This document shows, in pieces, positions 10,130 to 20,744 of a stretch of 64,000 bases of DNA. Made by a program: the position numbers and the translations under genes. This stretch comes from Anodontia alba. Taxonomy: Eukaryota; Mollusca; Bivalvia; Lucinida; Lucinidae. The notes under the pieces are model-generated. The model did not search any database and had not been told where the DNA came from. It saw only the letters and a list, made by a program, of their open reading frames with translations. The stretch covers positions 15,456,374-15,520,373 of the forward strand of contig OZ024827.1 in NCBI GenBank assembly GCA_964016985.1. The letters run 5' to 3'. The stretch's first letter is position 1. Every line of letters begins with the position of its first letter.

Positions 10130-10770
10130 TAAGCCAGGCTCCATAGGCTGTTGGTAGTGCGACTGACTCCAAGGGTCGCAAGCTCAAAACCCAACTGAGC
10201 CACATAACTTTCATGGAGATTGATCATGAAATCCTTTCTTTGATCGTTCTCCGTTGATTCAAGAAGGGAAGTTGTCAAATGTCAGGTACTTGCTAAAGTA
10301 TGTGTCATGAAATCCTTTCTACAATCATTCTCCGTTAATTCAAGAAGGGAAGTTGTCAAATGTCAGGTACTTGCTAAAGTATGTGTCATGAAATCCTTTC
10401 TACGATCATTCTCCGTTGATTCAAGAAGGGAAGTTGTCAAATGTCAGGTACTTGCTAAAAGTATGTGTCATGAAATCCTTTCTACGATCATTCTTCGTTG
10501 ATTCAAGAAGGGAAGTTGTCAAATGTCAGGTACTTGCTAAAAGTATGTATCATGAAATCCTTTCTACGATCATTCTCCGTTGATTCAAGAAGGGAAGTTG
10601 TCAAATGTCAGGTACTTGCTAAAGTATGTGTCATGAAATCCTTTCTACGATCATTCTCCGTTGATTCAAGAAGGGAAGTTGTCAAATGTCATGTACTTGC
10701 TAAAGTATGTGCACAAGTACTGGGCAAGTTCTTAGAGGACAAAGCCTGCCCAGGAAAAGTGTGAGTAAGG
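10130..10770 (+). mobile_element. tRNA-derived SINE with internal VNTR expansion
   Basis: The head GGCTGTTGGTAGTGCGACTG ... GGTCGCAAGCTCAAAACCC resembles a tRNA with A and B boxes. The body matches the other SINEs (GATTCAAGAAGGGAAGTTGTC; TTAGAGGAC; GCCTGCCCAG). An 81-82 bp body segment is repeated six times. Confidence 0.75.
10225..10705 (+). repeat. 81-82 bp tandem repeat, six copies
   Basis: GAAGGGAAGTTGTC recurs at about 10263, 10344, 10425, 10507, 10589 and 10670. Units are nearly identical. Because 81 is a multiple of three, long spurious ORFs appear; they are not genes. Confidence 0.95.
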
Positions 10771-10990
10771 TAAATGTCCTAAAATTTCGAACACTTTATT
10801 CCTTACCCTTTTTGTCTAAATTTTGCTCTTTATGCAATGTTTCTTAAGATACTTAGTAAAAAAGGCAAACAGTGTAGACCCTGATCAGACTGCTCCTTCA
10901 GGAGCAGTCTGATCTGGGGCTGCACTGTTTGCATATGAATTTTATTGGCCTTTTTTGGTGTACGAAATTTTAGGACATTTACCATACTTT
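10767..10990. mobile_element. MITE-E2, intact
   Basis: TIR GGTAAATGTCCTAAAATTTC and its complement. The core AACAGTGTAGACCCTGATCA, with an AGACTGCTCC/GGAGCAGTCT centre, is the same core type as MITE-C and E1 although the termini differ. Confidence 0.8.
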
Positions 10991-11071
10991 AACTGACCAG
11001 CTCAACATAAACTTAATAGCATTCACTGGGCTGTAATAAAATTCCCTCTCCAACAGCCAACAATATTTGGT

Positions 11072-11165
11072 CGAGTGGCCCAGTTGTTAAAGCATGCTAT
11101 TGCATCCAGAAAAGTTATGGGTTCAATTCCCATCCAAGTTATAACAAAGACTTCACAAATGATAG
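11072..11165 (+). repeat. tRNA-like SINE head fragment
   Basis: GTCGAGTGGCCCAGTTGTTA resembles an A box and ATGGGTTCAATTCCCAT a B box with a T-stem. No acceptor stem or anticodon arm could be closed, so it is a SINE fragment rather than a tRNA gene. Confidence 0.5.
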
Positions 11166-11306
11166 TAGCTGCTCTTTTGCTTGGCACACAGAGTCTTAAG
11201 ACCTCAGAAGGCTAATTGGCAAACATATCAGGGTCTCCACTGCTTGCAAATAGTTAAGCCACTTTTATCAAGGAATCGGGGTAGTCTATTCAGTCTAATG
11301 GATTAA

Positions 11307-11515
11307 CCCATTGTAGACTGAATAGACTTTCCCACACTATATATTGGAAGAGTCCAATTTCAATTTTAGGGTGGTGAGGCTATGAGATTTGCATATTCCT
11401 AGAGAAAAATGGCTAAACTATTTGCAAACATTGGAGACCCTGATCATTCTGCAGTGTCTGATCTGGGTGTGCACGTTTGCCAAGTACCCTTTAACGGGTC
11501 TCTGACTACAATGGG
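11307..11515. mobile_element. MITE-I, TTAA-flanked
   Basis: TTAA at 11303-11306 and 11516-11519. TIR CCCATTGTAG with a complementary CTACAATGGG. Subterminal and central motifs (GCAAACATTGGAGACCCTGA, GTCTGATCTGGGTGTGCAC) are a degraded version of the core used by C and E. Confidence 0.75.
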
Positions 11516-11806
11516 TTAAGAAAAAACTGGGTGGCTCAGTGTCTGTATAAGGTACTTGGTTGAATATAATATCAGATATTTCAGTGAGGAAGCACTCTAA
11601 GGCCAAAGTTTTTTATCTTTAGGTTTACCAGAGATTTTTTAAAAAATCTTCTGTAGAGAGGGAGGAATAAAAATAAAAGTAAAATTATGACAAAGCTTGG
11701 GTCGATCAAATGAAATAATTTTTCAACAATAATACATGTAAAAATGCATTATTTCAGCTCAAAGTTGAGTAGGTTCATAAAAATACAATTTGAAATGCAA
11801 AAGTGT

Positions 11807-11960
11807 TGGGGGGGGGGGGGGGGGGGGGAAACATAGCTTGTTGGTACTCGTAAGAACTGCCTCACTGGGGCAGTTCTAATGAGTACCCACAATCTATGTT
11901 TTGAACAGAAATATGAAAAATGTCAGAGTTTCTTATCTGAAAATTTTCATTTTTTTTTTT
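11807..11960. mobile_element. MITE-A3 core preceded by G homopolymer
   Basis: A run of ~21 G (11808-11828) precedes GAACTGCC...GGCAGTTC arms and GAGTACCCACAATCTATG. A T run follows. The left half of the element appears replaced by the G run. Confidence 0.65.
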
Positions 11961-12159
11961 TTTTTTTTTTGTATGAAAAATAAGAAAACGTTATTCCAAT
12001 ATGTCATCAGCATGATAAGCATTAAAACTTCCTAGAATTTATTTATGAGTTATAATACTGTTGACACCATCAGTGATTGGATCAAATGATAATTGGTCTG
12101 TAGTTCCAAGCCAAAGCAATATAAGGGGAATGGTTTACTGTAGATAGGTAACAAAAAGA

Positions 12160-12346
12160 ATGAAATGTGCCATCAGGAAAACTGCACTTCTTTTCTGCCA
12201 GTTTTTACCAGGGATACAACTTTTGTGACTTCATGTTTGGCTCTCCTACATACCAAGACCTTCTGAAAAAAAGTCTTCTCTAAAAGACCCCTTTTGGCAA
12301 AAACAATTCAAAAGAATTGCTTCCTCTGAAAATGTATCCAGCTCCC
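12160..12346. mobile_element. MITE-H, degraded
   Basis: CTTCTGAAAAAAAGTCTTCTC, AAGACCCCTTTTGGC and CCTCTGAAAATGTATCCA are the family landmarks. It abuts the TTAA of the next MITE-C. Confidence 0.55.
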
Positions 12347-12350
12347 TTAA

Positions 12351-12556
12351 CCCTTGTCCTGCTGAATAAATTAAGATGCCACGCCCACTTCTAATTTTCA
12401 GCCAGTCAGATTACTTGATCCTGGTTGTTACTATAAATTCACATACTTAATGGCAAACAGTGCAGATCCAGATCAGTTGGCTTCTTCAGAAGCCAACTGA
12501 TCTGGATCTGCACTGTTTGAAAAGGCAGGGTATATCCAGGTTCAGCAGGACAAGGG
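12351..12556 (+). mobile_element. MITE-C, intact, TTAA target duplication
   Basis: TTAA at 12347-12350 and 12557-12560. Both TIRs are intact and the TTGGCTTC/GAAGCCAA core is nearly perfect. Confidence 0.9.
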
Positions 12557-12769
12557 TTAAGTGCATAGAATTAACTATGCTATGTGCAGAACTGTAATAG
12601 ATGCAAGGGTATGGTCAGTTCTGGGATGGAGTGGAGGTACTTAGAGAGGGGCTACTGGATGGATGGACACTGAGAGGAAGTAACAATTGTCATGCTGCAG
12701 ATGACAGTTAGCAGAACTTTTAAGCTGACTAACTATGCCTTTTAGGGAAATCATCTCATAGGGGATAAT

Positions 12770-12895
12770 TAAAATGAAGCATTAAGCTGTATTCTCAGAC
12801 AATTCACATGAAATGCCATCTTATTTTCTTGGAAAAATAAGTATATTAATGCCATCTGCTCCACTTGAGATTAGTATTTTAAGAATTACAAAAGA
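12770..12895. mobile_element. MITE-D remnant
   Basis: CAATTCACATGAAATGCCAT and GGAAAAATAAG followed by GCCATCTGCT identify one D arm; the other arm is lost. Confidence 0.5.
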
Positions 12896-12899
12896 ATTA

Positions 12900-13190
12900 C
12901 AAAATGGTATGCTTATTTTAGCCAGCATCAAAGTAATGATAAAGATAATGTGTGCACACCCACTGCCACAGTTAATTTTATGCAGTTTTTAATAAGATGT
13001 AATGGACACTAGATTAACATAATTTATTTACTGATATATTCTAATTAAAATAATAAGGCTGGTGATTAAGAACTGACCTTGATATTTGTTGACCTGGTCA
13101 GAAGTTCAACAGAGTGCACTGCAATATCAGTGTGTCCTGTTATGCTTTCGAACCTGAATTTGAATGTCAGTGAAATGACATGTAAAAAGT
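12900..13190. other. Unassigned non-coding stretch
   Basis: No element, exon or RNA gene seen; ends in an A run at 13191-13207. Confidence 0.5.
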
Positions 13191-13206
13191 TAAAAAAAAA
13201 AAAAAA

Positions 13207-13350
13207 AATCTTATTTTTCACAGAAAATAGGGGCTTGACATTGCATTTATGAGCATGTCATTTTATTTGATTGACATCAAGCCCTATTTCTGGAAAAAAA
13301 ACAACATATCTTGTGTTTGTCATCATCCATTCAGTTCATCTGCAGAGAGC
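13207..13350. mobile_element. MITE-D, diverged
   Basis: CTTATTTTTCACAGAAAATA then GGCTTGACAT, an inverted CATCAAGCCCTATTTCTGG, and a weak GTCATCATCCATTC terminus. Confidence 0.55.
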
Positions 13351-13370
13351 TAAAATGAAACAATAACAAA

Positions 13371-15206
13371 AACAAGAGGCCCACGGGCCACGGCTCACTC
13401 ACCTGACTGACACAGCCACTGCAGACATGCAGATGTTATGCAACATTTTTCCAATCCTATCATCACAACTAATTAAAATATCATCATTTGAGCAGTTCTT
13501 AGTTTTGACGAAGAAAATATGGGCCTGACAGTCATGGATCATTTGAATAAACTATCAATCACATTTCAACAGTAGGATCAATGTGAAATTTGGTGGAAAT
13601 TGGCTAAGTGGTTTCTGAAGAATCATGATGTTATACATGTAAACAGCACAGTGGCAGGGAAATATAATAAATATAAACAAGATGATGGCCATCTAAGATT
13701 TCCAACCAGAACAATTTTAACTACTGTTGATCTACAAGTCACTTCGATACTATCAATATAAATGTATATGGACCATACAAATGCATGGGGAAGCAAATTT
13801 GACCTTGGAGGTAAAAAGGTCAAATGTCAACATAGAACCATCATTTTAGCAATTTTGGTAGATCTCCTGTCCCCCATAATTTGTGCAAAGATAAGGGCCC
13901 AGGGCTTATTTGGTTATGGAGAAGAAGATTTTTAATTTTTTTTACCATATATGGGCATGGCAGCCATTTTGATCAATGGACCATGCCCATTTTAGCAATC
14001 TTTCATTCTCTTGCCCAAGGAGGCTCCTCATGAAATTTGAGCAACACTGGCCCGGAGGCTTCAGAAGAAAAGTCATTTGAAATTATCAACATTTTTTCCA
14101 TACAAATGTATGGGGCCCATACAAATGCATACAGAAGCAAACTTGACCTCGCCGTAAAAAGATTAAATGTCAATGTATGACAATTATTTAGCAACTTTGG
14201 TAGACCGCCCGTTCCCAATGATATATGCAAAGATTAAGCCACAAGCCATCCTCGGTTTTGGAGAATAAGATTTTTAAATGTTTTTTTCCCATACAACTGC
14301 ATAGGGAAGCAAACTTGACCTTGCCGTAAAAAGGTCAAATGTCAGTGTACAACCATTATTTTAGCAACTTTGGTAGACCCCCCGTCCCCAATGATTTATG
14401 CAAAGATTCAGTCCCAAAGCATCCTCGGTTCTGGATAAGAAGATTTTAAAGGTTTTTACCATATATGGGCATGGCGGCCATCTTGGTTAATGAACTGCAA
14501 CCATTTTAGCAATCTTTCGTTCCCCCAACCTAAGGAGGCTCAATATGAAATTTGAGCAAAATTGGCCCAGAGGCTCCAGAGGAGAAGTTGTTTGAAATTC
14601 TGAACATTTTTCCCATACAAATGCATAAGGAAGCAAAATTGACGTTTCCGCAAAAAGGTCAAATGTCAATGTACAACCATTATTTTAGCAACTTTAGTAG
14701 CCCTCCCGTTCCCGATGATATATGCAAAGATTCAGCCACAAGGTGTGCTCGGTTTTGTAGAAGAAGATTTTTAAAGGTTTTTCCCATAGAAAAGCATAGG
14801 GAAGCAAACTTGACCTTGCCGTAAAAAGGTCAAACGTCAACGTACGACAATTCATTTAGCAACTTTGGTAGACCTCTCGTCCCTGATGATTCTTGCAAAG
14901 ATTCAGCCCCAAGGCATCCTCGGTTATGGAGAAGAAGATTTTTAAAGGTTTTTACTATATATGGGCATGGCGGCCATCTTGGTCAACGGACCGCAACCAT
15001 TTTAGCAAACTTTCGTTCCCCCACCCTAAGGAGGCTCCACATGAAATCGGAGCAAAATTGGGTCAGCGGCTTCAGAGGAGAAGCCGTTTGAAAATGTTAA
15101 CGGACGGACGCACGGATGCACAGATGCACTGACGCACAGACGGACGGACGACGGACGAAAAGTGATCACTATAGCTCATCCTGAGCAGAGCTCAGGTGAG
15201 CTAATA
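13371..15206 (+). mobile_element. Large Helitron-like repeat, copy 1
   Basis: Starts ACAAGAGGCCCACGGGCCAC, ends CTCAGGTGAGCTAA just after a CTGAGC/GCTCAG hairpin, with a GGACGGACG tract before it. The interior holds repeated blocks (GGAAGCAAACTTGACC; GGTCAAATGTCAATGTA; GGGCATGGCGGCCATCTTGG). It has no complete ORF. A hairpin followed by CTAA fits a non-autonomous Helitron, but this is inference. A second copy lies at 33189-34824. Confidence 0.75.
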
Positions 15207-16666
15207 AACAAGAGGACCATGATGGTCTGCAACGCTCACCTGTGCTGAAAAGTATGTAAAGGTAGGTCACTCAGTGTAAATTTGGTGTACTGTTACCTCA
15301 AAATAATATGCTAAACCACCTCCTGGTCTAATGGTCTAACTGTTCACTAAGTTTCAACCCGATCCAATGAAAACTGTTGGAGGAGTTTACCAGAAATGAA
15401 GTCATATCTGAACAATCTTTAAAGAGTAATAACTCTATCAAAATTTGGTGTACTGTAACCTCAAAATAATATGCACTGTACCACCTCATAGTCTGCGCTG
15501 ACCACATTCGATGAAAACTGTAGAAGAAGATATACTGAAATGAAGTCATGACTGAAAAGTCTTTTAAATTTGGAGAACTTTAACCTCAAAACAATATGCG
15601 CTGTATCACCCCATGGTCTAATTGTCTACCAAGTTTCAACCCGATCTTATATGAAAGGTTCAGAAAATTTGATCAAGACTAGAGGAGTTATGCTGATGAC
15701 AAGGTCGAAAATAGGCATTTCAGCAATCAAAGGGACATAACTCTAAATAATCTGATTTTTAATTCATCCAAGACTTCATGCATGTCCACCTTATTTACAA
15801 GTTTCAGGATGATCCAATCAAAACTGAACAAGTTATGCAGATTACAGTCAAATATTAGCTTTTCAGCAGTCAAGGGGACATAACTGTCCATGTCTACCTT
15901 ATCAGCAAGTTAAAAATGATAGCAAGTTAAAAATGATGTGATCAAAACTGAACAAGTTATGCTGATAATAAAGTCAAATAAAGGCTTTTTTCAGCAATCA
16001 AGGGGTTCAGCAATCAAGGGGTGTAACTCTAAAAAAACTGATCCAATCTGGTCAGTTTTTACGCTGACCCGAGATTTCATCCATGTCCATCTTATCTGCA
16101 AGTTTCAGGAAGATCTGATCAAAACTGAATGAGTTACGTTAATGACAAAGTCAAACAGAGGTTTTTCAGCAGTCAAGGGGATGTAACTCTAAGATTAATG
16201 ATCTGATCTGGCAAGTTTTTGAACTGACCCATGATTTTATCCATGTCCGCATTATCTGCAAGTTTCAGGAAGATACAATCAAAACTGAATGAGTTATGCT
16301 GATGAAAATTTTCAGCAATCAAGACGATGTAACTCTAAGATTAGTGATCTGATCTGACCAGTTTTCGAACTGATCTGAGATTTTATCCATGTCCACCTTA
16401 TCTGCAAGTTTCAGGAAGATCCAGTTAAAACTAAACAAGTTATCCTGATGACAAGTATTTTCCTATTGTAACCAAGGTTTTTATTGATTTCCATGAAATG
16501 CATATGTCAGTGATGCCCCACAAAAGACATGCTATAGATGAGAAATGATTGAGATCAGCCTACAGACTATGGAGATGGTCAAAAGTGCTGACCGACGGAG
16601 GACGGATGGCCTACCATCCTATTATCGGTTGCTCCCTTGGAGCCTTCTGCCTAGGTGAGCTAAAAA
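15207..16666 (+). mobile_element. Second large CTAA-ending repeat with internal ~145-bp units
   Basis: Starts CAAGAGGACCATGATGGTCT and ends GGTGAGCTAA after a GCTCCCTTGGAGC hairpin. Four or five internal units contain AAGTTTCAGGAAGATC, CAAAACTGAA.AAGTTATGC and TTTTCAGCAATCAAGGGG. It has no coding potential. A truncated minus-strand relative lies at 30009-30311. Confidence 0.75.
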
Positions 16667-16699
16667 AGCAGGTCCAAAAGCCCTGATACACTCAGCAGA

Positions 16700-16960
16700 G
16701 TGCTGACAAAATGGCATATGCAAACAAAATGTTAACGGACGGACGCAGGTCCAAAAGCCCAAAAGGTGTGGCAAACAGTGCACCCAGCTGAAACTGAAGG
16801 AGCAGTTTGATCAGGGTCTACACTTTTTGCCATTCCATGAAGTATTATAAGAAACAACTGCATAACAAGCAAAATTTATGCAAAAAAAAAAGTATGGAAT
16901 AAGTTATTCAAAATTTTAGGATCATCATGTACAAGCTTATACCAGACAAGTAGCTCACTG
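16700..16960. mobile_element. MITE-E2, degraded
   Basis: GGCAAACAGTGCACCC, GGAGCAGTTTGATCAGGGTC and an AAAATTTTAGGA right end. It includes a short copy of the adjoining GTTAACGGACGGACGC tail. Confidence 0.5.
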
Positions 16961-16982
16961 TAAGAAAAAGAAAAGGTTCCTC

Positions 16983-17180
16983 ATAGCGCCAAATAAAGAG
17001 GAGCTTTTTTTTTCTGACAAAAAGTATTGATATTTTTCTTATTTCTCCACAAAAACATCTGTTGTGGGTTCTCAACAGAAGTTCCTTGCAGAGGTGCTTC
17101 TAATGAGTACCCAAAACATATGTTTTCATGGTGAAACAAGAACATTTACCTAATCCCTCTCTTATCTAGAGTTATGGGAC
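16983..17180. mobile_element. MITE-A1
   Basis: CAACAGAAGTTCCTTGC and GAGGTGCTTCTAATGAGTAC arms; right terminus CTCTTATCTAGAGTTATGGG. Confidence 0.7.
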
Positions 17181-17276
17181 TCCCTCATCACATATACAGA
17201 GAATGCGGAGATCTTTGCAGTCTGATCAGGGCCTCCATTCCCCATTACAGAATCAATGGCTAATGTAGAATAAGTT

Positions 17277-17482
17277 CATAGCTCCAGATAAGAGGGGGTA
17301 TCTACGTAACATTTTTCTTATTTCTCCACATAAATATATGTTGCAGGTACTCATTAGAAGCACCTCGCTGAGGTGCTTCTAATGAGTACCTTCAGCATAT
17401 GTTTTGTAGCAAAATAAGAAAAATATCATTACTTTTTGGTTGAAAAAAACAAAAACAAACACTTTATCTGGAGCTATGATAT
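17277..17482. mobile_element. MITE-A1, complete reference copy
   Basis: Both TIRs are clear: CATAGCTCCAGATAAGAG and CTTTATCTGGAGCTATG. The core arms TTAGAAGCACCTCGC and GAGGTGCTTCTAATG meet with almost no loop. AAATAAGAAAAATAT-type motifs bracket the core. Confidence 0.85.
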
Positions 17483-17751
17483 ATTGGCCAGACAGGCTTT
17501 TTCAGTTGGATGGATGCACAAGTTGATCTGGGCCTTTGCTGTTAACACATAAGAGTCCATTTCTCATGTTGGGCATCACATATTTCTTATTTGAACATCT
17601 GTTTATTGATGTATAACACAGTATCATTTTGTACCAACTTAAAAAGAATTTTTGTCTGGATTTAAGTAACCATGTAATACAATCAGTGCCACCCACACAA
17701 ATTATTGTAGAATTCATAAAACAGATGTTTCAGGCAGACTTTTGCCCTTAA

Positions 17752-17937
17752 CCCTGGTCCTGCTGAACCCGGATATACCCTGCTTTTACAAACAGTGTAC
17801 ATCCAGATCAGTTGGCTTCTGAGCTGCACTGTTTGTCATTAAGAATTTGAATTTGTATCTACAGATTGGACCAAGTAATCTGATTGGCTGACAATTAGAA
17901 GTAGGTGTGGCATCTTAATTTATTCAGCATGGCAAGG
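17752..17937 (-). mobile_element. MITE-C, half-deleted core
   Basis: TTAA at 17748-17751; the right duplicate has become TTAT. One core half is shortened: ATCAGTTGGCTTCTGAG runs straight into CTGCACTGTTTG. Confidence 0.8.
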
Positions 17938-17969
17938 GTTATATACTCATCCTGAATATTACAACTAAT

Positions 17970-18252
17970 AAACTGGGCACAGCACTGTTCCTTGGTGACC
18001 CTTTGCAAAGGTTTTGTCGTTGTCTTTTATGCCCATACATTTTTGGATTGGTTGCCATTGCAACCATAAGTTTTAAATTACGAAATATTTTAGGTAAAAT
18101 TCAAAGTTTGTATAAAGTATGTCCATTGGCAAAAAACATCAGCAATTTTGGTCAGTTGCCACAGCATCTGAAAGGTCCCTTAGACTTACGGGAAATTGTT
18201 GTGGCCATTAAAAAGGCTTCTTCTTTGTATAGAGAATCCTTGGTATTCTAGC
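17970..18252 (+). repeat. Diverged single unit of the X-box repeat
   Basis: GGTTGCCATTGCAACCATAAG at 18050 and CACAGCATCTGAAAGG resemble the 7322-8402 array. The ORF across it has no recognisable domain. Confidence 0.45.
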
Positions 18253-18259
18253 ATATCCT

Positions 18260-18590
18260 GAAATTGTCACTTATTTGTTACAATTCGTCTTTCATCAAGA
18301 TCCGTGATCAAGATTGATACCCTGACCTTATGACACCTTGGGATTTAGACTGAATACCACTAGACTGGTTACAAATGTTACACAGGTACCATGCCACTGA
18401 ACCTGGTTTATCGCATACACACAGACCTACTGTCTCTCTTGTTGTCTTCCCAGTTTATAATTTTTGCCACCCTGCCTCCCAGTCCCAGTCGGACATGGTA
18501 GGTCCTCACAATGTGATCCATTACCACATTCTTGTTGTAACAGGATTCTGAAGTCTTACATTCAGACCTGGTGTATATCTGTTGGACATT
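18260..18590. other. Unassigned non-coding stretch
   Basis: No recognised element or exon. Confidence 0.5.
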
Positions 18591-18594
18591 TTAA

Positions 18595-18786
18595 CCCTTG
18601 TCATGCTGAATAAATTAAGATGCCCTGCCCACTTCCTATTTTCAGCCAGTTAGATTACTTGATTCAGGTTGTTGATATAAATTCACATACTGAATGACAG
18701 ACAGTGCAGATCCAGATCAGTTGGCTTCTTCTGAATCTACACTGTTTGCAAAGGCAGGACATAATCCTGGTTCAGTAGGACTGGGT
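18595..18786 (+). mobile_element. MITE-C with shortened core
   Basis: TTAA at 18591-18594 and 18787-18790. The inverted GAAGCCAACTGATCTG arm is missing, leaving a collapsed hairpin. Confidence 0.85.
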
Positions 18787-18869
18787 TTAAGCATCTTTTT
18801 TTTATGTTCACTGAGTTTTGTACTGAAATTCTGACTGGATTCCCCATCACGAAAACATACCTATATAAT

Positions 18870-19080
18870 TTTGACTCCCTTCAACCCCCCTTTTATATAG
18901 TAAAACTGGGGTTTACAGGGGTATACATTATTTTTCTTATTTCTGCTCAAAAACATAGATTGTGGGTACTCGTTAGAACCGCCTCGCCGAGGCGGTTCTA
19001 ACGAGTACCCACAATCTATATTTTGAGCAGAAATATGAAAAATATCAGAATTTTTTATCGGAATTTTTTCCCTTTTTTGG
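18870..19080. mobile_element. MITE-A3 with perfect GC-rich core
   Basis: Arms TACTCGTTAGAACCGCCTCG and its exact complement meet with no loop. Ends carry GCTCAAAAACATAGATTGTG and its complement. The left flank TATAGTAAAACTGGGGTTTA matches the right flank of the 60985 copy inverted, which gives the A3 terminus. Confidence 0.8.
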
Positions 19081-19149
19081 TTGTTAAGTTTACAGTATAT
19101 TTGAATAGGCGTGTTTTCATAATGATTTAGATTCACAACTGAAATATGG

Positions 19150-19222
19150 AATGTCAAGTCAGAGCCTATTTTCTGAGAAAAAAGAAAAAAAAAAAAAAAA
19201 TTTCAAAATGCTGTAAAAGTTC
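19150..19222. mobile_element. MITE-D fragment
   Basis: GAATGTCAAGTCAGAGCCTA, TTTTCTGAGAAAA and TTTCAAAATGCTG match one D arm. Confidence 0.5.
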
Positions 19223-19419
19223 AAAAAGCTTTAAGTAGAAGGCTATGGTGGAAGAACAGAAGGCAATTTATCCTCCTGCCTCCCGTTATTGAAAAGACTG
19301 TCACTAAATATTCCTCCTTAACAAGTCCCCGGTCATTATATCTTTGGGGTGGACTGTATTGCTTCTGATATGATCGAAAGCTATATGTATGTGATGTAGT
19401 AAGCATAGCAACTTATGAG

Positions 19420-19575
19420 ATGCTTTAACCAAAAAGTTTGGATATTTTTCCTAATTTCTGCACAAAAACTTATTCTGTGGATTAATTAGAAGTAGCTTGG
19501 TGAGGTGCTTCCTAGGAATACACACAACATATAATTTTGTGCAGAAGAAAGAAAAACAATCTCTTACCTGGAGTT
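19420..19575. mobile_element. MITE-A1, diverged
   Basis: TTAGAAGTAGCTTGGTGAGG core and CTCTTACCTGGAGTTATC right end. Confidence 0.65.
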
Positions 19576-20025
19576 ATCATATTTACTCTAAGTGTTGGGA
19601 CATACTTGTTATAAAATTTGAAATCTTCCATTCTACTACCTGTTGAAGTATCTAAAATATTGCTGTATCCAACAGCCGTGTCTACCAACTTTTCTCAACA
19701 ACCCCCTCTCTCTTTCTAAACTTTTTCTCTTTTACTAATCTTTTAAAGAGATAGGTTTTGAATTTGTCATTTCAAATGAAAACGTATTTAAAATAGTCAT
19801 GTGCTATATATATTTGTCAGTATATATGTATTTATGACATTTAAACACATGTTTAGTCTAAATAAAAAAAAAAAAAAACCTTAAAAAAAAAAAAAAAATA
19901 TTGCTGTATGTATGGCAATCAGTGTAGACCCAGATCAGATGCCACAAAATTTGGCATCTGATCTGGGTCTACACTGCAAAGGCCTATCTGTCCTAATACT
20001 TGTGGTTATTATGGTATATACCACA
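19574..20025. mobile_element. MITE-E1 interrupted by a poly(A) retrocopy
   Basis: E1 starts CATATTTACTCTAAGTGTTG, is broken at 19669, and resumes at about 19895 with the core CAGTGTAGACCCAGATCAGA then GCATCTGATCTGGGTCTACA. It ends GGTTATTATGGTATA. Confidence 0.75.
19669..19894 (+). mobile_element. Short poly(A) retrocopy in MITE-E1
   Basis: ~226 bp of unique sequence ending AATAAA and A runs. It is flanked by AAAATATTGCTGTAT at 19654-19668 and 19895-19909; the leading A residues of the right copy may belong to the tail. The duplication plus poly(A) indicates LINE-mediated retroposition. The source transcript was not recognised. Confidence 0.75.
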
Positions 20026-20149
20026 GCTTTTCCAAGAGGGACTTGTAACAGTGATACAAAGGGGATTTCTGAAGAAAGATTTTGTTATTTTTGCACAAAA
20101 ACATTTTTTATTATTCAATTGCTATTATGTCAGTGAAGAAGCTTGTTAA

Positions 20150-20354
20150 CCCTTCTCTTGCTGAACACGACATGCACTGTCTTAGCAAACAGTGTAGATC
20201 CAGATCAGTTGGCTTCTTCAGAAGCCAACTGATCTGGATCTGCACTGTTTGTCATTAAATGTGTAAATTTCTATCAAAAACCCAGATCAAGTTATCTGAT
20301 TGGCTGGAAATTAGAAGTGGGCGTGGCATCTTAATTTATTCAGCATGACAAGGG
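20150..20354 (-). mobile_element. MITE-C, intact, TTAA target duplication
   Basis: TTAA at 20146-20149 and 20355-20358. Core TTGGCTTCTTCAGAAGCCAA is perfect. One TIR is CCCTTCTCTTGCTGAA, the same variant as the 21548 copy, suggesting a subfamily. Confidence 0.9.
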
Positions 20355-20530
20355 TTAATAGTACCCACAACATATGTTCTAAGGAAAAATACAAAACCAC
20401 AAAAACTACCATCTGAAATGTGACATGAGAAAATATACCTTTGGACATAATTATGTACCTTGCAAAAACTGATCAGCCAGCATGTTTGTGTAATCTAATC
20501 AGTCCTTTCTAGGTGTTCTTTGGACAACCA

Positions 20531-20743
20531 GGCCCCGAGGTTATAAAACTTTTCTCATGCTCAACTTAGCTGAGCATGAAATTTTCTCTGCTAATAAATA
20601 TGAAAATTAGCAGAGAAATTTTCATGCTCTGCTATGTTTAACAAAAAAGAACTTGCAATTGTTAGTAATTTGAGATTTATTAGCATGACAAATTTCATGC
20701 TCAGCTGAGTTGAGCATGAAAAAAGTTTTATAACCTCGGGGCC
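20531..20743. mobile_element. MITE with GGCCCCGAGGTTATAAAAC ends
   Basis: GGCCCCGAGGTTATAAAAC at the left has its exact complement at 20725-20743. Subterminal CTCAACTTAGCTGAGCATG also pairs with the right arm. An inner hairpin (GAAATTTTCTCTGCTAAT with its complement) lies at 20579-20625. Only copy in the window. Confidence 0.8.
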
Positions 20744-20744
20744 A

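Noticed and set aside
10307..10764. Two ORFs with 27-residue repeats
   Set aside because: The 81-bp VNTR is divisible by three and keeps frames open; it is SINE sequence.
11072..11165. Possible tRNA gene
   Set aside because: T-arm is plausible but acceptor and anticodon stems do not close.
18003..18251. 82-codon + strand ORF
   Set aside because: Overlaps a diverged X-box repeat unit; no splice context or domain.
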